Origin: Woeseiaceae bacterium
GTDB taxonomy: Bacteria > Pseudomonadota > Gammaproteobacteria > Steroidobacterales > Woeseiaceae
Direction of reading: 5' to 3'
Length of the DNA: 64,000 bases
Assembly (NCBI GenBank): GCA_028289545.1
Contig: JANQPG010000011.1
Location: forward strand, 32,382-96,381
In this document: positions 17,367-25,595 of the stretch, one piece after another
Numbering within the stretch: the stretch's first letter is position 1
Layout: each line of letters begins with the position of its first letter
The notes under the pieces: model-generated
Told to the model about the DNA's origin: nothing
What the model saw: the letters and a program-made list of their open reading frames with translations, nothing else
Database searches by the model: none
Position numbers and translations under genes: made by a program

Positions 17367-17971
17367 GGATTCTGCGCCTGTTCCTCGTAGAGGATCAGGC
17401 GATGATTCTGGGTGCGCTCAGCGCATTACTCGACCGCGAACCGGACCTCGAAATTGCGGGGACATCCACGTCGGCCGAAGGCGCCCTTGAGCAGATCCCG
17501 CAACTCGACGTCGATGTTGTACTCACGGACATCGAACTGCCGGCTGCTTCGGGAATCGAGCTTGCCGAAAAACTGCGCGAACTCGGTGTCGAGGCGGCGA
17601 TCGTCATGCTGACGACGTTTGCGCGCAGTGGTTACTTCGAGCGCTCGATGCAAGCTGGGGCGTCCGCCTACGTATTGAAGGATTCGTCCGCCAACGAATT
17701 GGCCGGTACGATACGCCGGGTTGCGAAAGGGGAACAGGTTGTGGACGCGGAACTGGTCGCCGCCTCCTGGGCAAGCCCGAACCCATTGAGCCGGCGCGAA
17801 CAGCAATGCCTGCGGCTCGCCGGCGACGGCCTCTCCAACAGCGAAATTGCCGCCAGCGTCTTCCTGAGTGAAGGGACGGTTCGCAACTACCTGTCGGCGG
17901 CGCTGCAGAAACTCAACGCGGGGAACCGCACCGAAGCAGCCCGGCTCGCCCGGCAAAAAGGCTGGATCTAG
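17363..17971 (+). CDS. NarL/LuxR-type response regulator (DesR-like)
   Basis: This is a 202-aa protein coupled to the kinase by an ATGA overlap. The receiver spans residues about 4-120, with LVEDQ acidic residues, the phospho-acceptor Asp in VVLTDIELP, and Lys in YVLKDSS. The LuxR helix-turn-helix is at residues 137-200 (LSRREQQCLRLAGDGLSNSEIA, then EGTVRNYLSAALQKL). It should be activated by the upstream kinase. Targets are unknown; the palindrome at 15438 is a candidate for autoregulation. Confidence 0.92.
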   Translation: MRILRLFLVEDQAMILGALSALLDREPDLEIAGTSTSAEGALEQIPQLDVDVVLTDIELPAASGIELAEKLRELGVEAAIVMLTTFARSGYFERSMQAGASAYVLKDSSANELAGTIRRVAKGEQVVDAELVAASWASPNPLSRREQQCLRLAGDGLSNSEIAASVFLSEGTVRNYLSAALQKLNAGNRTEAARLARQKGWI

Positions 17972-17972
17972 C

Positions 17973-17994
17973 AGCGGTCACAAGACCGCTTTTT
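17973..17994 (+). terminator. rho-independent terminator after the TPR-kinase-regulator operon
   Basis: AGCGGTC and GACCGCT form a 7-bp stem with loop ACAA, followed by TTTT. It starts two bases after the regulator's stop codon and sits at the convergent junction with the repeat-protein gene. Confidence 0.8.
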
Positions 17995-17998
17995 ACCC

Positions 17999-20122
17999 CT
18001 ACCACACCGCGGCGCTTCTCGACTGTCTGAGCATCTGCAGATACTGTTCGCGCAACGCCGGGTCGATATCGGCTTCGCTGAGCAGCCGCTCAGCCCTGAC
18101 CGGATCGTTCCTGTAGATCTGCATGGCGTAGCTGGCGATCGCCTGTGAGCGCAGCGCCGGGTTACCAATGCTGTCAAAAACTTGCATGGCCGACTGCGGA
18201 TCCGCTGCACCCAGCGCGGTTGCGCTCGACGCGGCGATGGTGTCGCGCTCCGCTCCCGCCGGCAAGGTGTTCAAGAACTGCAGGGCGCGGGCCGGATCGT
18301 TCGCAAACCAGCCCTGGACAATCAAGGCACGCGTCTGGCTGCGGGCCTCGTCGTCGGCAATCCCATCGGACAAACGCAAGGCCTTGTCGGGGTCGTCGGC
18401 CGCAATGCGTTGCGCAATGAGCCCGACGACCTGATCGTGCTGTTGGCCACGCGGCATTCCTTGCAGCACTGCGATGGCTCGATCAGGGTCGGATGCCGCA
18501 AGGCTGGTGACCGCCTGTATCTTCAGCGCATCGTACTGGGGTTGTCCCCGATAGCGTTCGACAAACGCCATTGCTTCGTCGTAAGAACGACGCTGACCCA
18601 AAGCACTGGCGATCGACGACGCAAGCCCCACCGCGACGGGCTCGTCGAGGCCCGGCAGCAGGGATATCGCGGCATCGATGTCCGTACGCAGCAACGAAGT
18701 CGCCATCTGCTGCAAAACCTGACGACGTTCGTGCTCGGGGAGGCCAGACTGCCATGCCATCGCCCCGTCCAGGTCTATGGTTGCCCATCGCGTGGCAATG
18801 TGCTGCAGCGCCTGACGTCGATGGCTGGTTTTGTCCAACATCGCCAGCAACGTCGAGGCCTTCTCCGGATCGGCGTTGGCCGCCGATTGCACAATCGCGG
18901 CCACGGCGCGATCGCGCACTATGCGGTTGCCGATCAGCTCGGCCTCGACCAGGGCCAGGTCCGGATTGCTGCGCGCGAGCTGCGTGAGCACACCGACCAT
19001 TACGAGTTGTCCCGGTGAGTCATCACGCGCCCTGACCCATTCGAGTGTCGCTTCGGGATCGACTTCAACCAGCAAGGACGCAACGGACTGTAGAGCCTGC
19101 TTACGCCGTTCGCCATCGAATTCGTCGACAATCGCCCGCGCTCTTTCGGGATCCTGTCTCGCAAGCTGACCGATCGCAGCGATCACCTCGTCGAGCCTCC
19201 GCTGCTGTCCTAGCTGCCCGGATGCCTGGAGCGCTGACAAAACCGTTTCGGGATCGTTTTGCAACATACGGTAGCGGACCATGGTGAGAAATTGCCTGCC
19301 GAGCGCCGCGGACCCGAACAGATCGGCGACAGCCTGAGCGCTTTCCTGGCCGTCTCTGGCCAATCGCCCGCTCAGGCTGGTCGCGAACGCCTGCACGGCG
19401 CGTCGCTGCTCGGACGACGTTTTGAGCGACTCGATGTAACCCACGGCCGTGGACGGCGAGTCCTCCGCAAGCCACGCTACCCGTTGCGAGATGACCTCGA
19501 GCGACGCTCGTGCCCCCAGGGCGTCGAGGATCGCATCGTCACGAACCGGATCGATCTGCCGCAGCGAGCGGTACAGCGCCTGCGCAACACGATGCCGTCG
19601 TGGTCCCGACGTCTCGCTAGCCGCCTCCAGCGCGGCGTCAAAATCGAGCCGCGCCCACGCGATCCACACCTGACGCTCATGCGGGTAAGGTCCCGCGAGC
19701 AACGGGCTGGCGGCTATCGCAACCGCCGAGCGCGGGTCCAGCTCCGTCAGCCTCGCAAGCAGAATGCCGACCGCATAGTTCCGGTCCTGGTGCTCCCGGA
19801 TACGTGCGGCCTGGTAGATCAGATCCTGCAGCTCGCTCGCGCTCGAACGGCCCGCGAGGGCGTACAGGGCCTCGGTTTCCGCGAAATCGGTCGGCAGCGC
19901 CAGCGTGTCTTCGATCGTGCGGATGGACGAAAACTGCGCCTTTCGTAAGGTTTCGACAGCTTCGGCCGTCACGTTGTCCTTGTCGACGAGATCCCGCGGA
20001 GGCGGATTTTCAGCAAATCGGCCCTCTTCGAGCAACAAACCCGAATCCTGGCGCGACAGGCCATAGCCTGCGGCAGCCCCGAGCACCACGCCCAGACTTA
20101 GAACCAGCACTGTTTTCTTCAT
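17999..20122 (-). CDS. membrane-anchored alpha-solenoid repeat protein (paralogue of 272-2398)
   Basis: This is a 707-aa protein from the ATG at 20122 with GGAG six bases upstream. An N-terminal hydrophobic segment (TVLVLSLGVVLGAAAGYGL) acts as signal or anchor. The rest is about 15 helical repeats of roughly 33-36 residues. The clearest are in the C-terminal half, where DPxxAL recurs: DPDRAIAVL, DPDKALRLS, DPARALQFL, DPQSAMQVF, DPVRAERLL. Length, anchor and the early DPRSAVAIA/WIAWARLDFDAAL layout parallel the protein at 272-2398. No enzyme motif is seen. It reads as a periplasmic scaffold; the family is unnamed to me. Confidence 0.82.
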   Translation of the reverse strand: MKKTVLVLSLGVVLGAAAGYGLSRQDSGLLLEEGRFAENPPPRDLVDKDNVTAEAVETLRKAQFSSIRTIEDTLALPTDFAETEALYALAGRSSASELQDLIYQAARIREHQDRNYAVGILLARLTELDPRSAVAIAASPLLAGPYPHERQVWIAWARLDFDAALEAASETSGPRRHRVAQALYRSLRQIDPVRDDAILDALGARASLEVISQRVAWLAEDSPSTAVGYIESLKTSSEQRRAVQAFATSLSGRLARDGQESAQAVADLFGSAALGRQFLTMVRYRMLQNDPETVLSALQASGQLGQQRRLDEVIAAIGQLARQDPERARAIVDEFDGERRKQALQSVASLLVEVDPEATLEWVRARDDSPGQLVMVGVLTQLARSNPDLALVEAELIGNRIVRDRAVAAIVQSAANADPEKASTLLAMLDKTSHRRQALQHIATRWATIDLDGAMAWQSGLPEHERRQVLQQMATSLLRTDIDAAISLLPGLDEPVAVGLASSIASALGQRRSYDEAMAFVERYRGQPQYDALKIQAVTSLAASDPDRAIAVLQGMPRGQQHDQVVGLIAQRIAADDPDKALRLSDGIADDEARSQTRALIVQGWFANDPARALQFLNTLPAGAERDTIAASSATALGAADPQSAMQVFDSIGNPALRSQAIASYAMQIYRNDPVRAERLLSEADIDPALREQYLQMLRQSRSAAVW

Positions 20123-20185
20123 GCCCCACTCCCGAAGAATCGACCGCTGCACCGATCGAGCGACGATAGGCCGAGGCCAGGATCC

Positions 20186-20935
20186 TCAGGCCAAGCCGTC
20201 GGCGGCCGTGTAAGCAAAGCCCGGCCGGCGCGGTCGGACCGCACCGCTAACGAGCTTTTGCGCAAGGTCGCCCAATGCCAGGCAGCGTCCCCAGTATGTA
20301 CCCGCAGAAATCCCCAGAGCGCGGAATACACGTCGCTGCCTCAGCAGAACCGAAGCCGCGGACACCGCAAGCACGCAGCGCCAAACCCACAGCGGCCGGG
20401 TCGACTCGGCGGACAAGCAGACTACGTGAGAGCGAAACTCGACGTGCGTCCGCTTTTCCCGAGCAATCTCCGCAAGCCAGGACTGCACACGGCTTGCCGG
20501 CAGGCTCGCGGCCAGACTCATGTAGTATGCCGTCGATACCACGTCCTCCGCGAGCGCTCGCCACGCCCCAAACGCTTCAACCCCAGCGCTTTTCGACCCC
20601 GGAAACCGGAAAGAGTTTGGCTGCTCAAGCTCGCCGCCGAGCAGACGGACGGCGATGGCCAGCAGATGGCTGTGCCGGCGGTTTTCGTTATTGAGCGCTG
20701 CCAAGGCGGCTACCCTGGCGGCGGCCGCACGCCCCTTCTTGCGCCTGGCTCCACGACGGCCGACATCATCGCGCCAGGCACATTCCGTAGCCTCGCGCCG
20801 CTGGAAGTGCGCGAGCGAGGCGGCAAGCCCGCTGATTCGGGATACCTGGCCCAGCGGATCCAGGGTCGGCAGTTCGCGGCCTGCCCTCGAGGTAAAGAGC
20901 CTTTGCCAATGGCGCCAGCGTTGTACTTCGTCCAT
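20186..20935 (-). CDS. hypothetical helical protein, possibly ferritin-like
   Basis: This is a 249-aa, Arg- and Ala-rich protein with a good SD (AGGAG, seven bases before ATG), no signal peptide and a largely helical composition. Two segments place Glu and His on one helix face: NENRRHSHLL (residues about 84-93) and AREKRTHVEFRSH (about 168-180). These recall the metal-binding helices of ferritin-like proteins, but the spacing is ExxxH rather than the usual ExxH, so the call is weak. A hydrophobic stretch (WRCVLAVSAASVLL) near residue 197 may touch the membrane. I do not recognise the family. Confidence 0.5.
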   Translation of the reverse strand: MDEVQRWRHWQRLFTSRAGRELPTLDPLGQVSRISGLAASLAHFQRREATECAWRDDVGRRGARRKKGRAAAARVAALAALNNENRRHSHLLAIAVRLLGGELEQPNSFRFPGSKSAGVEAFGAWRALAEDVVSTAYYMSLAASLPASRVQSWLAEIAREKRTHVEFRSHVVCLSAESTRPLWVWRCVLAVSAASVLLRQRRVFRALGISAGTYWGRCLALGDLAQKLVSGAVRPRRPGFAYTAADGLA

Positions 20936-21152
20936 GTGTCATCTCCTCTCGAGCGGTAAGCGGCCGCAAAACGGCGTTGAGGAGATGTTTTAGCCCGCCA
21001 CACTGGCAAACTTCGGCGGCAAATATGGCAAATCGTGCGCTTTGGCCAACCCGTCCGTGCGTCGCGCCAATCCGCAAGGGTGTGGTGTGCGGCGAGGTAC
21101 TCCCGCACTCAGCGGCCGAGGCCAGTGGGCTGCTTGATAAATTCGTACGCTT

Positions 21153-21623
21153 TCAGCGGCCCGTTCTCGACGGGCAGGGATAGTGTTTCTTGAGCGATGC
21201 GTAGACGACGTTTTGCGCCAGCTTGCGCTCCAGTACGTCGGATTCAGCGAGCTCTTCGATCACGTGCTCGACCACTTCGGCAATCGGCACCGGGTTGCCG
21301 ACACAGAACTCGGCGTACACCGTCGGCCCGCTGTCGCGCATGCGGCGCACCATTCGAGTCCTGAGCGCCCGCTCCGTGAACGACTCATCCTTTTCGAGTT
21401 CGTCCGCGATGTTGACGGTCACGCGCTCATCGGTCGCAATCGCTCCGTCAAGAAAGCCAGTGACGTAGGCAATACACAGGGTCCTCGACTGGATGTCGGT
21501 TTCCTCGTCCGTCTCAACGCAGTACTCATGCAGCTTTACGGCGGACAGCGGCTCTACGGCGTCGGCGTTGCTCAGCAACAGAAACGGCAAGAGAAGGACT
21601 ATAGCGGCGTTTCGAAGGTGCAT
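21153..21623 (-). CDS. Rap1a/Tai-like periplasmic protein
   Basis: This is a 156-aa protein with a signal peptide (residues 1-22, ending ADA). The mature part matches the Rap1a/Tai pattern: an early Cys (LHEYCVE), SRTLCIAYVTGFLDGAIA, a late AEFCVGNPVPIAEVVEHV and a C-terminal KKHYPC, i.e. four conserved Cys. Some relatives are immunity proteins against type VI amidase effectors (Tai), but many, as here, stand alone without an effector gene, so immunity is not implied. The neighbours give no functional clue. Confidence 0.75.
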   Translation of the reverse strand: MHLRNAAIVLLLPFLLLSNADAVEPLSAVKLHEYCVETDEETDIQSRTLCIAYVTGFLDGAIATDERVTVNIADELEKDESFTERALRTRMVRRMRDSGPTVYAEFCVGNPVPIAEVVEHVIEELAESDVLERKLAQNVVYASLKKHYPCPSRTGR

Positions 21624-21690
21624 GGTGCTCCTGACAGGTCGACTTCTTTAAACAATTCAAAGCGTAGCACGCGCACGGACATGCAGCCAT

Positions 21691-21711
21691 AACGCCAGGA
21701 GCGTTTTTTTT
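21691..21711 (+). terminator. terminator-like hairpin without an obvious upstream gene
   Basis: AACGC-CAGGA-GCGTT followed by a run of T (to 21711) has the form of a rho-independent terminator on the plus strand. The gene before it is divergent (starts at 21623), so nothing obvious is terminated. The stem is only five base pairs. Confidence 0.35.
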
Positions 21712-21837
21712 CGCGGCCTGTAAACCCTGCGCGGACAAGCGTCCGGGCGTCCGCAGGACGGTGGAAGCGGACACATCGGACACTTTTGCCGCAACGCGCA
21801 CTTCTTTAGAAACAGTAACTTACGAGCACCGGGGTAC

Positions 21838-21854
21838 TTGGCACGGTTCCTGCT
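21838..21854 (+). promoter_or_regulatory. sigma-54 type (-24/-12) promoter
   Basis: TTGGCACGGTTCCTGCT fits the sigma-54 consensus YTGGCACG-N4-TTGCW with one mismatch, and the GG and GC dinucleotides are separated by exactly 10 bases (40-41 and 52-53 of the 21800s). Transcription would begin near 21865, leaving a 39-base leader before the ATG at 21904. The operon behind it encodes a sigma-54-dependent activator. Tandem CGGACAC copies at 21768 and 21777 upstream are possible activator contacts. Confidence 0.75.
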
Positions 21855-21903
21855 TTGTGTTTATCGACACACAACCCCCAACCGCACAACCGGACTACTG
21901 ACC

Positions 21904-22137
21904 ATGAACTGCCTGACCGACCAGATCTGCTTCCTGAGTTCGTTTTACGACACGCTCACCCAGGCCGCCAACCTGATCGACTTTTTCGGCGCAACAATTG
22001 CCGGCGACGACTGGAAGGCGTTGACGCCCGTGGTGGAGCAAAAACTCGAGCTGTTGCTGGATATCGCCGCGAGACTCGCGCCGTCCGAATACGGCACCTG
22101 CGGCATGCACGGTGGTGAGGAGACCCTCGATGCCTGA
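21904..22137 (+). CDS. small Cys-containing protein, first gene of the sigma-54 export operon
   Basis: This is a 77-aa protein starting MNCLTDQICFLSSFYD. A central helix-rich part (AANLIDFFGATIAGDDWKAL, QKLELLLDIAARLAP) is followed by a Gly/Cys tail (YGTCGMHGGEE). It has three Cys, no signal peptide and no lysine-rich leader. Its stop overlaps the HlyD start by eight bases, and it is the first ORF behind the sigma-54-type promoter, so it should be co-expressed with the transporter. I do not recognise the family. It could be a cargo peptide, a chaperone or a regulator; the sequence does not decide. Confidence 0.65.
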   Translation: MNCLTDQICFLSSFYDTLTQAANLIDFFGATIAGDDWKALTPVVEQKLELLLDIAARLAPSEYGTCGMHGGEETLDA

Positions 22138-23449
22138 TCGCGCAACTTCCAACGTCGTTGCCACCCCGCATGCCGAGGCGTCCATACGCGGCACGCACAA
22201 TCAGGACATCGCGATAGAGCAATCACCGCTGCGCCGCTATCGCGGCTGGATCATTGCCGGAGTCGTCGTACTGGCGCTACTCGCGGTATCGATCCAGCCG
22301 GCGCTGACCTGGCTCAGCGCCGATCGCAGCGCACAGCGGGCGCAGCTACGGTTCTCGGAGGTGCGCCTCGACGACTTCACGCGCGATATCTCGTCGCAGG
22401 GCGTCGTCGTCGCCGCTGTTGCGCCGACTCTGTACGCATCCACCGGCGGCACGGTAAGTCTGCATGTCATCGCCGGGGACAGTGTAGCGGCAGGCGACCT
22501 GATCGCGACGATCGACAGCCCGGAGCTGACGAACGAACTCGACCGCGAGCGAGCGACGCTGGACAGCCTCGAAACCAACCTCAAGCGTCAGGAAATCGAG
22601 AATCGCAAGGAAGTGCTCAAGGCCCGTCAGGTCGTGGACCTGGCGCAGGTGGAACTCACGGCGGCGGAGCGCGAGCTGCGCCGGGCGGAGCAGTCCTGGG
22701 ACTTCCAGGTCATTAGCCTGCAGGATCTCGAAAAAGCCCAGGATGACGTCGAGCGCGCCCGGATAGCGCTCAGGCACGCCAGCGACGAAGCCGAACTCAA
22801 TGTCGAGAGCCTGGGATTCGACCTCGAAACCCTGAGGCTCGAGCGCAACCGTCAACGTCTGACGGTCGTCAATCTCGAGCGGCGCGTCGACGAGCTGGAC
22901 CTCACCGCTCCGGTAGCGGGAATTGTGGGAACAATTGCCGTCGATCGAAAGCAGGTGGTACCCGCCAACGCGGAAATTGCCACGGTGGTCGATCTGTCAG
23001 CCCTCGAAATCGAACTTTCCATCGCCGACAGCTACGCCGACGATCTCAGCATCGGCTCTGGGGTCAGCGTTCGCTTCGGCGGCGGAGAACACGACGCAAT
23101 CCTGGTGTCCGTGTCGCCGGAAGTCGTCAACAGCACGGTCAGCGCCCGAGTGCGTTTCGAGGGGGAACAGCCTCCGGGGCTCCGGCAAAACCAGCGAGTC
23201 TCGGCCCGTATTCTGCTGGAATCCAGGAAAGACGTGCTCGTCGTAGACCGTGGTCCGTTTTACGACACCGGCGGCGGCCGCCTCATCTACAAGGTCGACG
23301 GCGATGTCGCGGAACGTGTGCGTATCGAAACGGGCTCGGCCAGCGTATCCCAGATCGAAATACTCGAAGGCCTGTCCGAAGGCGACACGGTCATCATCTC
23401 GGAAATCGACCGTTTCCGGGGATCGGAGCGTGTGCTCCTGCGCAATTGA
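22130..23449 (+). CDS. HlyD/MacA-type periplasmic adaptor
   Basis: This is a 439-aa protein starting MPDRATSN with GAGGAG seven bases before the ATG. One transmembrane segment (WIIAGVVVLALLAVSI, about residues 44-60) anchors it. Then come a lipoyl-like half motif (SLHVIAGDSVAAGDLIATID), a long coiled-coil hairpin (about 145-260), the second lipoyl half (DLTAPVAGIVG) and a beta-barrel and C-terminal domain. It should link the ABC permeases to an outer-membrane channel, but no TolC-like gene lies in the window. Confidence 0.9.
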   Translation: MPDRATSNVVATPHAEASIRGTHNQDIAIEQSPLRRYRGWIIAGVVVLALLAVSIQPALTWLSADRSAQRAQLRFSEVRLDDFTRDISSQGVVVAAVAPTLYASTGGTVSLHVIAGDSVAAGDLIATIDSPELTNELDRERATLDSLETNLKRQEIENRKEVLKARQVVDLAQVELTAAERELRRAEQSWDFQVISLQDLEKAQDDVERARIALRHASDEAELNVESLGFDLETLRLERNRQRLTVVNLERRVDELDLTAPVAGIVGTIAVDRKQVVPANAEIATVVDLSALEIELSIADSYADDLSIGSGVSVRFGGGEHDAILVSVSPEVVNSTVSARVRFEGEQPPGLRQNQRVSARILLESRKDVLVVDRGPFYDTGGGRLIYKVDGDVAERVRIETGSASVSQIEILEGLSEGDTVIISEIDRFRGSERVLLRN

Positions 23450-23536
23450 ACACAAGCGCTACATACGGCAACCAGTGAACGATCAGCTCAACACGATTAG
23501 CTCATCAAATACAGAAGACAGCGAGGATATAACCCC

Positions 23537-24259
23537 ATGTTGGAAATGAAAGAGATTAGCCGGGTCTACCGCACCGATCTGGTCGAGACGCACGCGCTGC
23601 GAGAGCTCTCGCTGTCCGTCGATACGGGCGAATTTGTCGCCGTCACGGGACCATCGGGGTCGGGAAAAACCACCTTCCTGAATATCGCTGGCCTGCTCGA
23701 AACCGCCACCAGCGGGGAGTACAGTCTTGACGGCACGGACGTCAGCGGACTCAACGACAATCAGCGGTCACGAATTCGCAACGAGAAGATCGGGTTCATC
23801 TTTCAGAGCTTCAACCTGATCCCGGATCTCAACATCTTCGACAACGTGGACGTGCCGCTGCGCTATCGCGGCTTCGACGGAGCCGAGCGCCGCGGGCGTA
23901 TCGAGAAAGCGCTGGATCAGGTTGGCCTCGCCGCGCGAATGAAACATCTGCCATCGCAGCTTTCCGGCGGCCAGCAACAGCGCGCGGCGATTGCCCGAGC
24001 GCTCGCGGGCGGTCCGTCGTTCCTGCTCGCGGACGAACCGACGGGCAACCTCGACTCTTTGATGGCAAGACAGGTCATGGACCTGCTCGAAAAGATCAAC
24101 AACGAAGGAACAACTATCGTCATGGTCACGCACGATCCCGAACTCGCGCGCCGGGCGCACCGCAACGTGCAGCTCCTGGACGGTCAGCTCGCAAGCCCGG
24201 ACCCCTTCTCGGCATCGCAGTCCACGCCGATCGAAGCCGACCTTCAGCCCGTCGCTTAG
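23537..24259 (+). CDS. ABC transporter ATP-binding protein (MacB/LolD type)
   Basis: This 240-aa protein has all the ATPase motifs: Walker A GPSGSGKTT, Q-loop FIFQSFNLI, signature LSGGQQQRAAIARAL, Walker B FLLADEPTGNLDS and H-loop MVTHDPE. The sequence is of the MacB/LolD/FtsE subfamily that pairs with FtsX-like permeases and often powers mechanotransmission rather than classical transport. It is followed by the first permease after ten bases. Confidence 0.93.
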   Translation: MLEMKEISRVYRTDLVETHALRELSLSVDTGEFVAVTGPSGSGKTTFLNIAGLLETATSGEYSLDGTDVSGLNDNQRSRIRNEKIGFIFQSFNLIPDLNIFDNVDVPLRYRGFDGAERRGRIEKALDQVGLAARMKHLPSQLSGGQQQRAAIARALAGGPSFLLADEPTGNLDSLMARQVMDLLEKINNEGTTIVMVTHDPELARRAHRNVQLLDGQLASPDPFSASQSTPIEADLQPVA

Positions 24260-24269
24260 GAGACCAACA

Positions 24270-25586
24270 ATGTTTCTGTACAACCTGAGGCTCGCGCGCA
24301 TGAGCCTGATGAAACAGCCGCTCCTGACGACGCTGATGGTCAGCGCCATCGGCATTGGCGTCGGCGCCTGCATGACCATACTTACGTTCGTATACGTACT
24401 TTCGAGCGATCCGATCCCGGAAAAGAGCGACGAGTTGTTCGCCGTGCGTGTCGACAGCTGGAACCCGGAAAGCCCGTACGACGACGACAAGCCCGAGGAA
24501 GCGCCCTGGCAGCTCACGCACACCGATGCGATGGCGCTGCTCGAGTCGGACGTGCCGACGCGGCACGCCGCAATGCGCAAAGCGGTATACACCGTAGTGC
24601 CCGACAACCCGGAAGTGGCGCCTTTCTTCAACGTTGCGCGCATGACGGGCGGCGACTTTTTCGAGATGTTCCAGGTACCGTTTCTCTACGGCAGCGGCTG
24701 GGGTCCGTCGGCAGACGAGAACGCCGAAAACGTCATTGTGCTCGGCCACGAAACCAACGAAAAAGTCTTTGGCGGCACCAACAGCGTGGGCAAAACGATC
24801 ACACTGGGCACCGAGATCTTTACGGTCGTCGGCGTCATCGACGACTGGCAGCCGCACATTCTGTTCTATGACATGAACAACGGCGAGACCAATCCCGTCG
24901 AAGACATTTTCTTGCCGTTCTCAATCACCGACCGCCGGGAGATTAACGGCGCCGGCAATACGAACTGCTGGAAAGACGAGCAGATCGACGGCTACTTCGA
25001 TCTGCTGCGAAGCGAATGTGTCTACGTGCAGTTCTGGGCCGAACTCAATTCCGCCGAACAGAAAGCCGAATACCAGCGCTGGCTCGACAACTACACGGAA
25101 GGACAGAAGGCTCTCGGCCGCTTCCAGCGGCCGACCAACAATCGCCTGAGCACGGTCACCGAATGGATGGAGGTTCAGGACGTCGTGGAAGACGAGGTGA
25201 TGGTCGTCATGAGTATCGGTTTCCTGTTCCTTACGGCATGCCTGGTGAACACGATCGGGCTCATACTCGCGCGTTTCGTTGCGAAGGGTCCAATCATTGG
25301 CTTGCGGCGCGCGCTGGGTGCGAGCAAAGCCGCCATCTTCAGGCAACACCTTGTCGAAGTTGGTCTCGTCGGCGTGGCGGGCGGCGTGCTCGGGCTGATC
25401 CTGTCGCGCCTCGGCATCAAGGGTGTGCAGCAGCTGTTGAGCGAATCCGACAACCTGGCCGCCCTCAACCTGGATCTGCTGCTTATCACCTTCGGTATTG
25501 CCGTGGTCTCGGCCATCGTCGCCGGGCTGTATCCGACCTGGCGCGTCTGCCAGCTGCCGCCGGCCGGCTATCTCAAGACTCAATAA
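24270..25586 (+). CDS. ABC permease, MacB/FtsX type (first)
   Basis: This 438-aa protein has AGGAG upstream. One transmembrane segment near residues 15-40 (LLTTLMVSAIGIGVGACM) is followed by a large periplasmic domain (about 45-300), then three transmembrane segments in the FtsX domain (about 305-435; LACLVNTIGLILAR-type, LITFGIAVVSAIVAGLYPTW). The FtsX cytoplasmic coupling loop is IIGLRRALGASKAAIFRQHL. It presumably forms a heterodimer with the next gene's product. Confidence 0.92.
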   Translation: MFLYNLRLARMSLMKQPLLTTLMVSAIGIGVGACMTILTFVYVLSSDPIPEKSDELFAVRVDSWNPESPYDDDKPEEAPWQLTHTDAMALLESDVPTRHAAMRKAVYTVVPDNPEVAPFFNVARMTGGDFFEMFQVPFLYGSGWGPSADENAENVIVLGHETNEKVFGGTNSVGKTITLGTEIFTVVGVIDDWQPHILFYDMNNGETNPVEDIFLPFSITDRREINGAGNTNCWKDEQIDGYFDLLRSECVYVQFWAELNSAEQKAEYQRWLDNYTEGQKALGRFQRPTNNRLSTVTEWMEVQDVVEDEVMVVMSIGFLFLTACLVNTIGLILARFVAKGPIIGLRRALGASKAAIFRQHLVEVGLVGVAGGVLGLILSRLGIKGVQQLLSESDNLAALNLDLLLITFGIAVVSAIVAGLYPTWRVCQLPPAGYLKTQ

Positions 25587-25595
25587 GGAGCCATC

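Noticed and set aside
21153..21623. type VI secretion immunity locus
   Set aside because: The Rap1a/Tai-like protein has no effector, VgrG or PAAR gene nearby, so an immunity role cannot be supported.
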